DNA of 64,000 bases from Xylanibacter ruminicola Ga6B6 (GTDB lineage Bacteria; Bacteroidota; Bacteroidia; Bacteroidales; Bacteroidaceae). Both the position numbers and the translations under genes were made by a program. This document shows positions 17,253 to 29,154 of this stretch, piece by piece (the first letter of the stretch is position 1; every line of letters starts with the position of its first letter). The stretch lies in assembly GCF_000687715.1 (NCBI RefSeq), contig NZ_JHXD01000002.1:276302-340301 (forward strand), in the 5' to 3' direction. The notes under the pieces were generated by a model that saw nothing but the letters and a program-made list of their open reading frames with translations, searched no databases and had not been told where the DNA came from.

Positions 17253-19157
17253 TTAGTCGTGAAGGATTAATGCCGACTGTGGCTCTGCAATGGTCTTGGT
17301 GCCTTTAATGGTGCCGAGACCATTTTCGTTGATAGTGCCATCGCAGCACACAATGGTGTACTCTCCATCGGGAATCGTAATCTCAGTGGGCTCCTTGCTG
17401 GCGTTCAGTACCACGATGATGTTACGCCAATTGTCACGACCAGCGTAGTTCTTCAGTCGGAAGGCTACCACATTCTCTGGGGTATCGATAAACTCCAGGT
17501 GTTTGCGTACCAAATCGGCATTGCCTAAGCGGAAAGCAGGATGGTTCTTACGCAGCTGAATCAGGTTCTTATAATAATTGAATACCTGTGGATACTGCTT
17601 CAGGTTATCCCAGTTGAGTTGGTTGATGCTGTCGGGCGATTCGAAGCTATTGTGTACGCCTTTCTTATTTCGTAGCAGTTCTTCGCCGCTGAGCATAAAG
17701 GGTACACCCTGCGAGGTGAACACTGCGGTCTGGGCCAGCAGGTTGAGACGAATGAGCTCTTCGGTTGTGATGCCAGGGATACTCGACTGTAAGCGATCTA
17801 CCAAGCACATGTCGTCGTGACAGCTTACGTAGCTAATCATCTGGGTAGGCTCGATAGCCCATGGCTCCTTGCTATAGTTTACCTTGGTCATATCCACCTG
17901 TGGATGACTGATGGCACCTGCAATGCCGAACTTGATGCTCTCCTTATGGCCATCCAAACCTGCTAAGAATGCAGGCTGTGTATCGTCGCTGAATGGACCA
18001 CGCAGGGCATCGCGAATCTCATCGCTAAAGGCAGCGATAGTTGGCATCTGTGGGATGTTAGCCTTCATACCCAATTGCTCGTTAGGAATAGCACAGGCAC
18101 CAGCGCTCCAGCCTTCACCGTAGATAAACAGACTAGGATCGATCTCGTTGACGGCCTTGCGAATGGCGTTCATGGTCTCGATGTCGTGTACACCCATCAG
18201 ATCGAAACGGAAACCATCGATGTGATACTCGTTAATCCAGTATTTTACGCTCTCAATCATAAACTGGCGCATCATGGGCTTCTCCGATGCTGTCTCGTTG
18301 CCACAGCCACTGCCGTTGCTGTACTGGCCATCGGCTGTTTTGCGATAGAAATAGTCGGGATAGGTGCGCTGAAAGTTGGAGTGCTCGATGTCGTAGGTGT
18401 GGTTATACACCACGTCGAGAATCACACGGATGCCAGCCTTGTGCAGTGCTTGCACCATCTGCTTGAACTCGCGGATGCGTACTTCAGGCTTGTAAGGATT
18501 GGTGGAATAGCCACCCTCGGGCACATTGTAGTTCACTGGATCGTAGCCCCAGTTGTACTTGTTGTCGCTCAGTCGTGTCTCATCCACCGAACCGTAATCG
18601 TAGCTGGGCAAAATATGGATGGCATTCACACCTAACGACTTGAGGTGATTGATGGCCCAAGGCTCGGTGAGTGCCATGAACTTGCCTGGATATTGGGCAT
18701 CCTGACGATGGATAGAGAAATCACGATGGTGCATCTCGTAGATAACCAGGTCGGCAGGCGACTTGCATACGGGATGCTGATCTTCGCACCATCCCTCGGG
18801 GTTGGTGCTTGCAAGATTGATAATGGCGCCACGCTTGCCATTGGCACCTACGGCCTTGGCGAATACACCAGGGCACTCGCCTTTGCCCATGTCGAAGGTG
18901 TAGAACATACCCATCAGGTCGCCCTTGATGGTGGCTGTCCAGCACTCGTTGCCGGTTTTCTGCATCTTCATGCTTTTAATGGCTTTGCCGCCCAGACCGT
19001 CCTTATAGATGCGTACGGTTACCTGCTTGGCATTATTAGGGGCAAAGAGTTGGAACTTAGTTTCTTTGGGGGCATAGTCAACCTCCTTAAAAGTCTGTGC
19101 TACCACCTGTTTAGGTAGTAGCATAGACAACAAACCTGCTAATATCAATTTTTTCAT
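17253..19157 (-). CDS. pulA: Type I pullulanase (GH13)
   Basis: Hydrolyses alpha-1,6 branches in pullulan and limit dextrins. Signal peptide MKKLILAGLLSMLLPKQVVA; N-terminal CBM48-like domain (about 25-110), then the GH13 barrel. The type I pullulanase signature YNWGYDP is present, with the four conserved regions DVVYNHTYD, GFRFDLMG (nucleophile Asp), YGEGWSAG (acid/base Glu) and VSCHDD. Length (634) is normal. Third gene of the malto-oligosaccharide operon, starting 3 bases after GH97, so translation is probably coupled. Confidence 0.93.
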   Translation of the reverse strand: MKKLILAGLLSMLLPKQVVAQTFKEVDYAPKETKFQLFAPNNAKQVTVRIYKDGLGGKAIKSMKMQKTGNECWTATIKGDLMGMFYTFDMGKGECPGVFAKAVGANGKRGAIINLASTNPEGWCEDQHPVCKSPADLVIYEMHHRDFSIHRQDAQYPGKFMALTEPWAINHLKSLGVNAIHILPSYDYGSVDETRLSDNKYNWGYDPVNYNVPEGGYSTNPYKPEVRIREFKQMVQALHKAGIRVILDVVYNHTYDIEHSNFQRTYPDYFYRKTADGQYSNGSGCGNETASEKPMMRQFMIESVKYWINEYHIDGFRFDLMGVHDIETMNAIRKAVNEIDPSLFIYGEGWSAGACAIPNEQLGMKANIPQMPTIAAFSDEIRDALRGPFSDDTQPAFLAGLDGHKESIKFGIAGAISHPQVDMTKVNYSKEPWAIEPTQMISYVSCHDDMCLVDRLQSSIPGITTEELIRLNLLAQTAVFTSQGVPFMLSGEELLRNKKGVHNSFESPDSINQLNWDNLKQYPQVFNYYKNLIQLRKNHPAFRLGNADLVRKHLEFIDTPENVVAFRLKNYAGRDNWRNIIVVLNASKEPTEITIPDGEYTIVCCDGTINENGLGTIKGTKTIAEPQSALILHD

Positions 19158-19160
19158 GCT

Positions 19161-21374
<2,214 letters not shown>

Positions 21375-24053
21375 TTATTTTCTTCCGCTTTGGATAATTA
21401 ATGTGCTGATTTCGTTATTGAAGTCGTCGGCCTGCAGCAACTGCTCGATGGTGAGATGCATGCGGTAACGCCAGTAATGACGTGGGTTAGCCGGGATATT
21501 GATACGTTCGGCATTCTGGTCGGGCAGACGGAGACTCTCGTCGGTGCTCAGCCAATCCTGCAATGACAGCAGACAGAGCATTGAGGGTGATGTGAGATGG
21601 CGACTCACAATGTCCTTTGCCAACCAACCTGGCAGTGGGTGTGGAGCTGCACCACCACGGCGTAAAGTGGTGTTATAGTAAGTCTGTGTCTGCTCCTCGT
21701 CCTCGTCCCACCATTGGCGCAATGTTGACATATCGTGGGTAGAGATGGTATCTACCGAGCGATAGGGGTTATGCGACAGTTTTCCGAAACGTGTGGTTGG
21801 ATCCTTTGGCATCGACTGGATTTCGAGACTCAGGATGCGCAGTTCGTTCATTACCCAGGGCACGCAGTCGGGTACCATTCCCAGGTCTTCGGCACAAACC
21901 AACATTCGGGTAGCTTGTGTGAGGCGAGGCATCTTCTTCATAGCCTCGGTGTACCAGAACTGGTTGTTACGACGGTAGAAATAGTCGTTGTACAAACGAT
22001 TGAACACAAACTTATCGTTGTCCCAAAGGGCTTCGTAGATAAAGTCGTTCTGTACACCGATACGTGGGTGGAACTTATCCTTGTTCTTACGGTCGCGAAC
22101 AAACAGTACATCGCTGATCAAGGCATACAGACCATCGCGCAGATTCAGATCTGCCTCGTCGGTCTTGCCCTTGAAGGCGGTTTCAACCTTACGCTGGGTG
22201 TCGTATTCGGGCTTCATCTGCCAGATATCGTCGTGAGCATGATTCAGGAAGGTGTCTTTTACGTACTGAGCACGCTCGCCAAAAATGCGCTCCAAAGTCC
22301 AGTCGGCAATGAATGGCTTGGTGAACAGCTCCTCCTGGAAGTGCAGACCGTAGGCTTCGATTTCCTCGCGGGTCATGCCCAGTGATGGTGAGAACTGACC
22401 TAACAAGCCGTGAACGGCATCGATAGGAATTTCCCAGATGCGGAAGAAACCCAACACGTGGTCGATGCGGTAGGCATCGAAGTACTCCGACATCTTGCGG
22501 AAACGACGAACCCACCATGAGCAGCCGTCTTCAAGCATGGCATCCCAGTTGTAGGTGGGAAAGCCCCAATTCTGTCCGTTAGCCGAGAATGCATCGGGTG
22601 GTGCACCGGCCTGTCCGTTCAGATTGAAGTACTTGGGCTCTACCCAAGCCTCTACACCATCGCGACTGATGCCAATGGGGATATCGCCCTTCAGTACCAC
22701 GCGCTTCTTTCGGGCATAAGCATGGGCGGAACGCATCTGCTGGTCGAGGTTGAACTGTACATAGTACCAGAAAGCTACCTCTTTATATAACTTAGTTGTT
22801 GACTTGCTCATAGCCTCGCGCTCGCTGTCGGGCAGCTCGTGATGGTCGGGCCAGTCCTGGAAGGTAGCTGTGCCGTACAAATCGCGATAGTGACAGAATG
22901 CAGCGTAAGGTACTAGCCACTCCTTATTCTGATCGAAGAACTGCTTGAAGGCTGCCGTCTTCATCGTCTTGGCGCCTTCCTGTGCATAGATGGCATGCAG
23001 ATACTCCATCTTGGCATTGTTTACACGCTCATAGTCGATCTGTGGCAGGGCGTTCAGTGATTTACGTAGTACCTCGTACTCCTGACGTAGCTTCTCGTCC
23101 TTAAGCTGAGGCAGCTGGCGCAGATCGGTGTATTGTGGATGCAGAGCATAGATGCTGATAGAGTTGTATGGATATGAATCCTGCCAGGTGTGGGTGATGT
23201 TGGTGTCGTTGATAGGTAATACCTGCAGTACGCGCTGCTTGGTCTTGTCGCACCAGTCAACCATCAGTTTCAAATCACCAAAGTCGCCTACACCAAAGCT
23301 ACCTTCACTACGTAGTGAGAAGATAGGAATGACGGTTCCAGCACCCTTCCAAGGATATACGGGGAAATAGGCTTGCGACAACTCGTAAACCACTACTTCG
23401 CCATCAGCCATCTGGGGTAGATCTACGGTACGATTCATGCCGTTTTCCCACAGTGGGGTAACATCCACTTTCTCGTCGAGGGCAACGAATTTGAACTCGA
23501 TGGTACGGGGTAGCTTGTCGGCGTCAAGACTGATAACCCATTCGTTGTTCTCGTGTTCTGCCATATCAATGGCACGCTTAGCTTCCCAGTTTCCTAGGGT
23601 TTCGCCGCCACCAATCAGTGCCAGACGCTCGTTGTTACGTAGCTGTGGGGCACGAACCTTCAGACGTATGGTCTTGCTGTAGGATGTAAGGTTGCTCATT
23701 TTTGGTGTTCGGGCGGCTACACACTCGGTAAAAGCAGTCGAGTACATATACGAATCTTCTGGGATATCAATCCAGTGGTCGTAAACCATATAACAGGCTC
23801 CTTTTGAAGCAGCAAACTCCAAACGGTGTGGAATAACCAGCCACTCGTGGCGCTGCTCATGGTCGCCGCGCATCACGGTATAATAATAGTCGATGTGGGC
23901 AGACGATTTCTCTGCCTTATTCATTTCGCACATCCAGTGCAGCCCATCCAGGGTTGTCATCTTGTGCTCTTCCGTCTTGTCATCCGTTAGGATGTTCAGT
24001 GCCAGCTCTTCGCCGAAGATAGTCTGGTACTCCAGGTTGAAAATGATCTTCAT
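21375..24053 (-). CDS. malQ: 4-alpha-glucanotransferase (GH77) with N-terminal CBM20 modules
   Basis: Transfers alpha-1,4-glucan segments during maltodextrin metabolism. No signal peptide, so cytoplasmic. Two starch-binding CBM20-like modules lie at about 1-110 and 130-235 (second: LALIGGGETLGNWEAKRAI), then the GH77 barrel with AYRIDHVLGFFRIWEIP (nucleophile Asp), VCAEDLGMVPDCV (acid/base Glu) and STHDMSTLRQWW. The 892-residue length and CBM20 modules match the DPE2-like form common in Bacteroidota. First gene of the operon malQ-susB-pulA, with its own promoter. Confidence 0.95.
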   Translation of the reverse strand: MKIIFNLEYQTIFGEELALNILTDDKTEEHKMTTLDGLHWMCEMNKAEKSSAHIDYYYTVMRGDHEQRHEWLVIPHRLEFAASKGACYMVYDHWIDIPEDSYMYSTAFTECVAARTPKMSNLTSYSKTIRLKVRAPQLRNNERLALIGGGETLGNWEAKRAIDMAEHENNEWVISLDADKLPRTIEFKFVALDEKVDVTPLWENGMNRTVDLPQMADGEVVVYELSQAYFPVYPWKGAGTVIPIFSLRSEGSFGVGDFGDLKLMVDWCDKTKQRVLQVLPINDTNITHTWQDSYPYNSISIYALHPQYTDLRQLPQLKDEKLRQEYEVLRKSLNALPQIDYERVNNAKMEYLHAIYAQEGAKTMKTAAFKQFFDQNKEWLVPYAAFCHYRDLYGTATFQDWPDHHELPDSEREAMSKSTTKLYKEVAFWYYVQFNLDQQMRSAHAYARKKRVVLKGDIPIGISRDGVEAWVEPKYFNLNGQAGAPPDAFSANGQNWGFPTYNWDAMLEDGCSWWVRRFRKMSEYFDAYRIDHVLGFFRIWEIPIDAVHGLLGQFSPSLGMTREEIEAYGLHFQEELFTKPFIADWTLERIFGERAQYVKDTFLNHAHDDIWQMKPEYDTQRKVETAFKGKTDEADLNLRDGLYALISDVLFVRDRKNKDKFHPRIGVQNDFIYEALWDNDKFVFNRLYNDYFYRRNNQFWYTEAMKKMPRLTQATRMLVCAEDLGMVPDCVPWVMNELRILSLEIQSMPKDPTTRFGKLSHNPYRSVDTISTHDMSTLRQWWDEDEEQTQTYYNTTLRRGGAAPHPLPGWLAKDIVSRHLTSPSMLCLLSLQDWLSTDESLRLPDQNAERINIPANPRHYWRYRMHLTIEQLLQADDFNNEISTLIIQSGRK

Positions 24054-24079
24054 ACCAACTTGCTTTTAGTTATTTTTGG

Positions 24080-24087
24080 CAAAAGTA
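24080..24087 (-). promoter_or_regulatory. -7 element of the malQ-susB-pulA operon
   Basis: TACTTTTG on the minus strand, 26 bases before the malQ ATG. The -33 half is unclear. Just upstream lies an imperfect hairpin (24097-24119) that may terminate the kinase transcript. Confidence 0.6.
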
Positions 24088-24140
24088 CGAAAATAACCCG
24101 TTCGGTGTTTCCAAACGGGCTTGTATTTGATAGTTTCTCG

Positions 24141-24156
24141 ATGCAAACGATTGCAT
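24141..24156. promoter_or_regulatory. Candidate LacI-family operator upstream of malQ
   Basis: ATGCAAACGATTGCAT is a 16-base near-perfect palindrome (14 of 16 positions symmetric) with a central CG. It resembles the CGCAAACGTTTGCG sites of MalR-like LacI repressors. It lies about 55 bases upstream of the malQ -7 box and inside the 3' flank of the kinase gene. A regulator is not identified. Confidence 0.4.
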
Positions 24157-24170
24157 GCAAGAAGCTCTGC

Positions 24171-25823
24171 TTATCGGGGGAGTGTCATGACGAATCTGGC
24201 GCCAGGACTGAAGTCGGTATCAAGTTGTATATCGCCTCCCATGCGGCGTGCCATACTACGTGCAACGGTTAGTCCGATGCCGGTGCCTTCGTAATATGTA
24301 TCGAGCTGTACAAACTCGTCGAAGATGTGCTCAGCTTCTTTGGCAGGAACGCCGATGCCATTGTCTTCGATAGCGAACTGTACACAGTTGGGTAGGGTTT
24401 CTACATGCAACTTGACACGCTGGTCGGCGCTTTTTGCACTGAATTTGCGCGCATTGTCGAGTAACAGGGTTAGGGCACGAACAGCTGCTTGCATATTTGT
24501 CTTCAACTGTATCTTCTCAACATCAGGCTGCATCTCTAAATCGAACGTCAGTGAGGGAGTATCGGCAATCATACTCTTGACGATGGCCTCGCTAACAATC
24601 TTATTTGGCGATACCTTATCGGTTCGCTCAATCACGTTGCGGCTGTTGGCATCGCTCAGTTCCAACATCTTGTTAACCAGACCAGTAATACGTTCGGTAT
24701 TGGTTACAATGTCGTTGGCAATCTGCCTCTTCTCATCCTCGCCTAACTCTAAGTCAGGTGTAGTGAGTATCTGTGTAAAACCACTCAGAATATTCAATGG
24801 GGTACGTATCTCGTGCGAAATCTGTTGGATGAAGTGGGTCTTCATCTTTGATGATTCCTCGGCTCTGGCTGTTGCCTCTATTAGCTGGTGGTTGGTTTGT
24901 TCCAACTCCATGTGACTCATTTCCAGAATGTTGTAGTTGGTTTCTAACATGGCGTTGGTGAACTGCAACTTGCGGCGGGAACGATACAAGGTGAAGATAT
25001 AAAGTGATATGAGTGCCAGAATAATAAATACGCTTACATACCATATCCACATGGGCACACCATGATGACTGACACCTTCTTTGATTTCAGAGCCGTATAT
25101 CTTATCAACCACTCCTTCGCTGTCCATCTTGGCTATCTCCAGACTGATGGCGTCAATCAGTTCCTTGTTGTGGCCAACATAGCAGTATTCGCGTGGCTGT
25201 AGCGAAATCTCCTCTCGAGCCAAACCTTCTAGGTTGTAATGATCGATAAAGTACTTGGCCTGATAACGGTAACAGATGATGGCGTCGTAACGGCCGTTTG
25301 CCAGTTCTCGGAACGACTGGTCGAGATCGTTTACTTTTACGCAAGTTCCACCTTCACGCTCCACCAGTTCGGAAATATGGCGTGAATTCAGGAAGGCAAA
25401 CGTCTTACCTTTCAGGTTACGGAAATCAAACGTCTTATAGTCGCTTTTACGATACACCACCTGATAGTACAGACGGAAGATTGGGCGTGAATAATAGATG
25501 GAATCCTTGCGATAGGATGAATATACCATCATGGCCAGATCGGTATCGCCGTTCAGCACCGAGGTGGCCACCTTGTTCCACAGGTTAGGTACATAATAGT
25601 ATTTGATACCCATACGTTTCATCAACTCACGTGTGAATTCGATGTCGTAACCATGGGGAAGTCCGTCTTTGTCTACCGATTGCAGTGGGGCATAGTTAGC
25701 ATCCAGACCAATAGTAATCTGATCTGTAGGTGGTACGAATGCTGCAGCCCGCATAGATATACTGCATAGAGTTGCTACCAACAACCCTACAAGCCAGTAT
25801 CTGTCTAGTCTTAATTTAATCAC
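24171..25823 (-). CDS. Sensor histidine kinase with periplasmic solute-binding domain
   Basis: Starts at GTG. Layout: signal/transmembrane segment (about 10-28); a family 3 solute-binding domain (about 35-250, TIGLDANYAPLQSVDKDGLPHG) facing the periplasm; one membrane helix (about 262-283); a coiled linker; HisKA with H337 in ISHEIRTPLN; and HATPase with LLDNARKFS, IEDNGIGVP and YYEGTGIGLTVAR. This resembles BvgS-type kinases that sense a small molecule through the binding domain. No receiver or output domain is attached and no response regulator is nearby, so the partner is encoded elsewhere. It starts 36 bases after the rnr stop and may share its transcript. Confidence 0.9.
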   Translation of the reverse strand: MIKLRLDRYWLVGLLVATLCSISMRAAAFVPPTDQITIGLDANYAPLQSVDKDGLPHGYDIEFTRELMKRMGIKYYYVPNLWNKVATSVLNGDTDLAMMVYSSYRKDSIYYSRPIFRLYYQVVYRKSDYKTFDFRNLKGKTFAFLNSRHISELVEREGGTCVKVNDLDQSFRELANGRYDAIICYRYQAKYFIDHYNLEGLAREEISLQPREYCYVGHNKELIDAISLEIAKMDSEGVVDKIYGSEIKEGVSHHGVPMWIWYVSVFIILALISLYIFTLYRSRRKLQFTNAMLETNYNILEMSHMELEQTNHQLIEATARAEESSKMKTHFIQQISHEIRTPLNILSGFTQILTTPDLELGEDEKRQIANDIVTNTERITGLVNKMLELSDANSRNVIERTDKVSPNKIVSEAIVKSMIADTPSLTFDLEMQPDVEKIQLKTNMQAAVRALTLLLDNARKFSAKSADQRVKLHVETLPNCVQFAIEDNGIGVPAKEAEHIFDEFVQLDTYYEGTGIGLTVARSMARRMGGDIQLDTDFSPGARFVMTLPR

Positions 25824-25859
25824 GTGTATTTGCTTTATTAATATAAGTTCTTAATCTTC

Positions 25860-28001
25860 TTAATCATCAGCCAGTGTAAAGTCTAGCTGTTTGCGCTCCA
25901 GATTGGCACGGGCTACCTGAATACGTATGGGGTCGCCCAACTGGTACTTGGTATGATGGCGACGACCAACAATCATGTAGTTCTTCTCGTCGAAGTCGTA
26001 GTAGTCGTTACCCAGGTCGCGAATAGGTATCATACCCTCGCAGTGGGTTTCGTCAATCTGGGCGTAGATGCCGTATGACTGGATGCCGCTGATATGTGCA
26101 TCGTAGGTGTTACCAATCTTATCGGCCATGAACTCAACCATCTTGTACTTGATAGAGTCGCGTTCGGCATTCATAGATATCTGCTCCATGTCGCTGCAGT
26201 GCTCGCAAAACTCCTCATACTTATCCTTGTTAGCCGAACGGGCACCATCCTGATACTTGGTAAGCAGACGATGAACCATCATATCGGGATAACGACGGAT
26301 GGGCGAAGTGAAGTGGGTGTAGTAGTCGAATGCAAGTCCGTAGTGACCGATATTGTGTACGCTGTATTTGGCTTTCATCATGGCACGCAGTGCAACTGTC
26401 TCGATAGCATTCTGCTCACGCGTTCCTTCGGCCTGCGACATCAGGGCGTTAAGCGATTTGGTGATAGCGCCCTTGGTACCAGCAGTTTTAACTTTATAGC
26501 CAAACTTAGCCACAAACTCGCGCAGGTTCTCCAGCTTCTGTGGGTCGGGTTGGTCGTGAATACGGTAGGGCAGCGTCTTTGCCTTAATACCCTTCTTCAC
26601 GCGACCGATACTTTCGGCTACTGTTTTATTTGCCAGCAACATGAACTCCTCAATCAGCTTGTTGGCATCTTTCGATACCTTGAAGTAGGCACGGATAGGT
26701 TTACCTGTCTCGTCGATATCAAAGTGCAACTCCTCGCGGTCGAACTTCACACTGCCGTTCTTGAATCGGGCTTCGCGCAGTTTCTTGGCCAGCGCATCAA
26801 GCTTCAACAGGAATTCGGCGTTTTCGCCTTTTCCCTCTTCAATAATCTGTTGAACCTCTTCGTAGGCATAGCGGCGGTCGCTCTTAATCACGGTGTGTGC
26901 CAGATGCCAATCCTTGATGTTTGCCTCGTCGTCCATCTTGAAGATAACGCTATAGCACAGCTTTTCCTCGTCGGGGCGCAGCGAACAGATAAAGTTACAC
27001 AAACGCTCGGGCAGCATAGGGATGGTACGGTCCACCAGATAGATACTGGTGGCACGTGCATATGCTTCCTTGTCGATGGTTGAACCCTCTTTTACGTAGT
27101 GTGATACATCGGCGATGTGTACACCAACCTCCCAAAGACCTTTGTCTGTCTTTCTGATACTCAAGGCATCGTCGAAGTCCTTGGCATCCTTGGGGTCGAT
27201 GGTGCATGTGAATACATCGCGGAAGTCCTCGCGGCGAGCAATCTCCTCTGGGGTGATAGCTGCGTCGATCTTCTCGGCAGCCTCTTCTACGTTCTTGGGA
27301 TACTTATAAGGCAGATTATACTGTGCCAGGATGGCGTGCATCTCGGCATTGTTCTCACCTGTCTTACCCAGAATGTCGATGACCTGACCGATAATGTTCT
27401 TATGGTCCTGATCGGGCCACTGGATAATCTTTACTACAGCCTTGTCGTCGGTCTTACCTCCTTTCAACTTACGTTTAGGGATGATGATATCGTGAACAAT
27501 CGTAGAGTCGGCTGTTACCAGAAAAGCAATATCCTTTTCAACGCGCAGCTTACCGACGATAGTGTCGTGGGCTCGTTTCACGATCTCGATGACCATCGCT
27601 TCTTTGATATGCTTGTCGCGGCGCGCCATAAGCGACACTTTCACATGGTCGCCATCCATAGCCGACATTGAGTTACGTTCGGCCACAAACACTGGTGTAC
27701 CACCATCATCGGGCACAAACGAGTTGCGTCCGTTAGCTTTTCTGTGGAAGATACCTTCCTGTACCTGAGTCTTCAGGTTTAGTTTATAGGAGTTGTCGCT
27801 CACCTTCAGCAGGAAATCATCCCATGCCATCTCCTCCATCACATCGATGGCCAGCATCTTGAGCGGATGAGTGTCGAGTTTCAACACCTTGAATATCTGT
27901 TTGAACGAGAATGTTTCGTTAGGATTATGCTGAAACAGGTTCTGTAGTAGTTCGCTTACCTGCTTCTTTCCTAAACGTTTTCCACCTTTCTTCTTACCCA
28001 T
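25860..28001 (-). CDS. rnr: Ribonuclease R
   Basis: Processive 3'-5' exoribonuclease. Cold-shock-like N-terminal domains, the RNB catalytic domain (TIDPKDAKDFDDALSI with the metal-binding Asp residues, VGVHIADVSHYV) and a C-terminal S1 domain (ISGIQSYGIYAQIDE). The ATG at 28001 (MGKKKGGKRLG) is chosen. A longer reading from TTG at 28031 would begin inside the -7 box and has no room for a leader. A basic N-terminus is usual in this family. Confidence 0.95.
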   Translation of the reverse strand: MGKKKGGKRLGKKQVSELLQNLFQHNPNETFSFKQIFKVLKLDTHPLKMLAIDVMEEMAWDDFLLKVSDNSYKLNLKTQVQEGIFHRKANGRNSFVPDDGGTPVFVAERNSMSAMDGDHVKVSLMARRDKHIKEAMVIEIVKRAHDTIVGKLRVEKDIAFLVTADSTIVHDIIIPKRKLKGGKTDDKAVVKIIQWPDQDHKNIIGQVIDILGKTGENNAEMHAILAQYNLPYKYPKNVEEAAEKIDAAITPEEIARREDFRDVFTCTIDPKDAKDFDDALSIRKTDKGLWEVGVHIADVSHYVKEGSTIDKEAYARATSIYLVDRTIPMLPERLCNFICSLRPDEEKLCYSVIFKMDDEANIKDWHLAHTVIKSDRRYAYEEVQQIIEEGKGENAEFLLKLDALAKKLREARFKNGSVKFDREELHFDIDETGKPIRAYFKVSKDANKLIEEFMLLANKTVAESIGRVKKGIKAKTLPYRIHDQPDPQKLENLREFVAKFGYKVKTAGTKGAITKSLNALMSQAEGTREQNAIETVALRAMMKAKYSVHNIGHYGLAFDYYTHFTSPIRRYPDMMVHRLLTKYQDGARSANKDKYEEFCEHCSDMEQISMNAERDSIKYKMVEFMADKIGNTYDAHISGIQSYGIYAQIDETHCEGMIPIRDLGNDYYDFDEKNYMIVGRRHHTKYQLGDPIRIQVARANLERKQLDFTLADD

Positions 28002-28028
28002 AGCTTGTTTTCTTTTTCTTTCTGCCTG

Positions 28029-28036
28029 CAAAGATA
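28029..28036 (-). promoter_or_regulatory. -7 element of rnr
   Basis: TATCTTTG on the minus strand, followed by CA and 26 bases to the chosen ATG. It decides the rnr start against the upstream TTG. Confidence 0.65.
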
Positions 28037-28052
28037 GTAATTTTTGGCGCGA

Positions 28053-28120
28053 TTTATACGAATTACGCGAATTATTTTGTGCTATAGAGATTAAAAATCG
28101 TGAAATTCGTATAATTCGTG
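28053..28120. repeat. Imperfect inverted repeat between rnr and the epimerase gene
   Basis: ATACGAATTACGCGAATTA near 28056 faces AATTCGTATAATTCGTGC near 28104. The arms pair at about 14 of 18 positions with a loop of about 30 bases. It lies between two divergent promoters. It could be an operator region or an intergenic hairpin; no partner is known. Confidence 0.4.
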
Positions 28121-28131
28121 CCTATTTTTTA

Positions 28132-28139
28132 TACCTTTG
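28132..28139 (+). promoter_or_regulatory. -7 element of the epimerase-PAP2 pair
   Basis: TACCTTTG followed by CA, 19 bases before the ATG at 28159. No clear TTG at the usual spacing. Confidence 0.6.
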
Positions 28140-28158
28140 CACCCAAATTGTAAACTGT

Positions 28159-29154
28159 ATGAAGATATTAGTAACTGGTGCGAGTGGTTTTATCGGCTCG
28201 TTTATTGTTGAGGAGGCACTCCGTCGTGGCTTTGACACTTGGGCTGCTGTGCGTGGCAGTAGCTCTAAGGCTTATCTGCAGGATGAGCGCATCAACTTTA
28301 TCGAACTGAACCTTTCATCGAAAGTTCAACTGGTGGAGCAGCTGCGTGGTATGACATTCGACTATGTAGTACATGCTGCTGGAGTAACTAAGTGCTTGGA
28401 TAAACAGGACTTCTTTCGTATAAATACTGAGGGCACCAAGAATCTGGTTGATGCACTTGTTGAGGTAGGTATGCCGCTAAAGCGACTGGTGTTTGTGAGC
28501 AGCTTAAGCATTTTTGGTGCTATCCGTGAACAGCAGCCTTATCAGGAAATCACAGAAAACGATACTCCCCAACCTAATACCGCTTATGGTCGCAGTAAAC
28601 TGGCCGCTGAGCAGTATCTGGAACAAATGGCTTCGCGCGTACCTTATATAATAGTTCGTCCAACTGGTGTTTATGGTCCTCGTGAGAAAGACTATTTTAT
28701 TATGGCCAAGAGCATCAAACAGCACTCTGATTTTGCTGTGGGCTACAAGCGTCAGGATATTACCTTCGTATATGTAAAGGATGTGGTGCAGGCTATCTTC
28801 CTGGCTTTGGATAAGGGTGAGAACGGTAGAAAGTACTTCTTGAGCGATGGTAAGGTGTACCAGAGTGAGACGTTTAGCAATCTGATTCATCAGGAACTTG
28901 GATGCCCATGGTGGATTCGCATCAAGGCGCCTATCTGGGTACTGCGTGTGGTAACCTTCTTTGGTGAGTATATCGGCCGACTGACAGGTAAGGTTACGGC
29001 GCTTAATAACGATAAATATAATATTCTACGCCAGCGTAATTGGCGTTGTGATATACAGCCTGCTATCAGTGAACTTGGCTATAAGCCCGAGTACGACCTG
29101 GAGCGTGGCGTGAAAGAAACAATTAAATGGTATCAGGATAACAAATGGTTATAA
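28159..29154 (+). CDS. NAD-dependent epimerase/dehydratase (extended SDR)
   Basis: Rossmann-fold sugar-nucleotide or sterol-type SDR. N-terminal NAD-binding GASGFIGSFIVEEA (residues 7-20), HAAGVTK, active-site Ser in FVSSLSIFG and the YxxxK pair in AYGRSKLAAEQ. The substrate cannot be read from sequence. It overlaps the following PAP2 gene by 10 bases, which suggests a joint role in lipid or glycolipid metabolism. Confidence 0.9.
   Translation: MKILVTGASGFIGSFIVEEALRRGFDTWAAVRGSSSKAYLQDERINFIELNLSSKVQLVEQLRGMTFDYVVHAAGVTKCLDKQDFFRINTEGTKNLVDALVEVGMPLKRLVFVSSLSIFGAIREQQPYQEITENDTPQPNTAYGRSKLAAEQYLEQMASRVPYIIVRPTGVYGPREKDYFIMAKSIKQHSDFAVGYKRQDITFVYVKDVVQAIFLALDKGENGRKYFLSDGKVYQSETFSNLIHQELGCPWWIRIKAPIWVLRVVTFFGEYIGRLTGKVTALNNDKYNILRQRNWRCDIQPAISELGYKPEYDLERGVKETIKWYQDNKWL

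Noticed and set aside
28002..28031. Extended rnr start at TTG 28031
   Set aside because: That codon lies inside the TATCTTTG -7 box; the ATG at 28001 gives a normal leader and the usual N-terminus.
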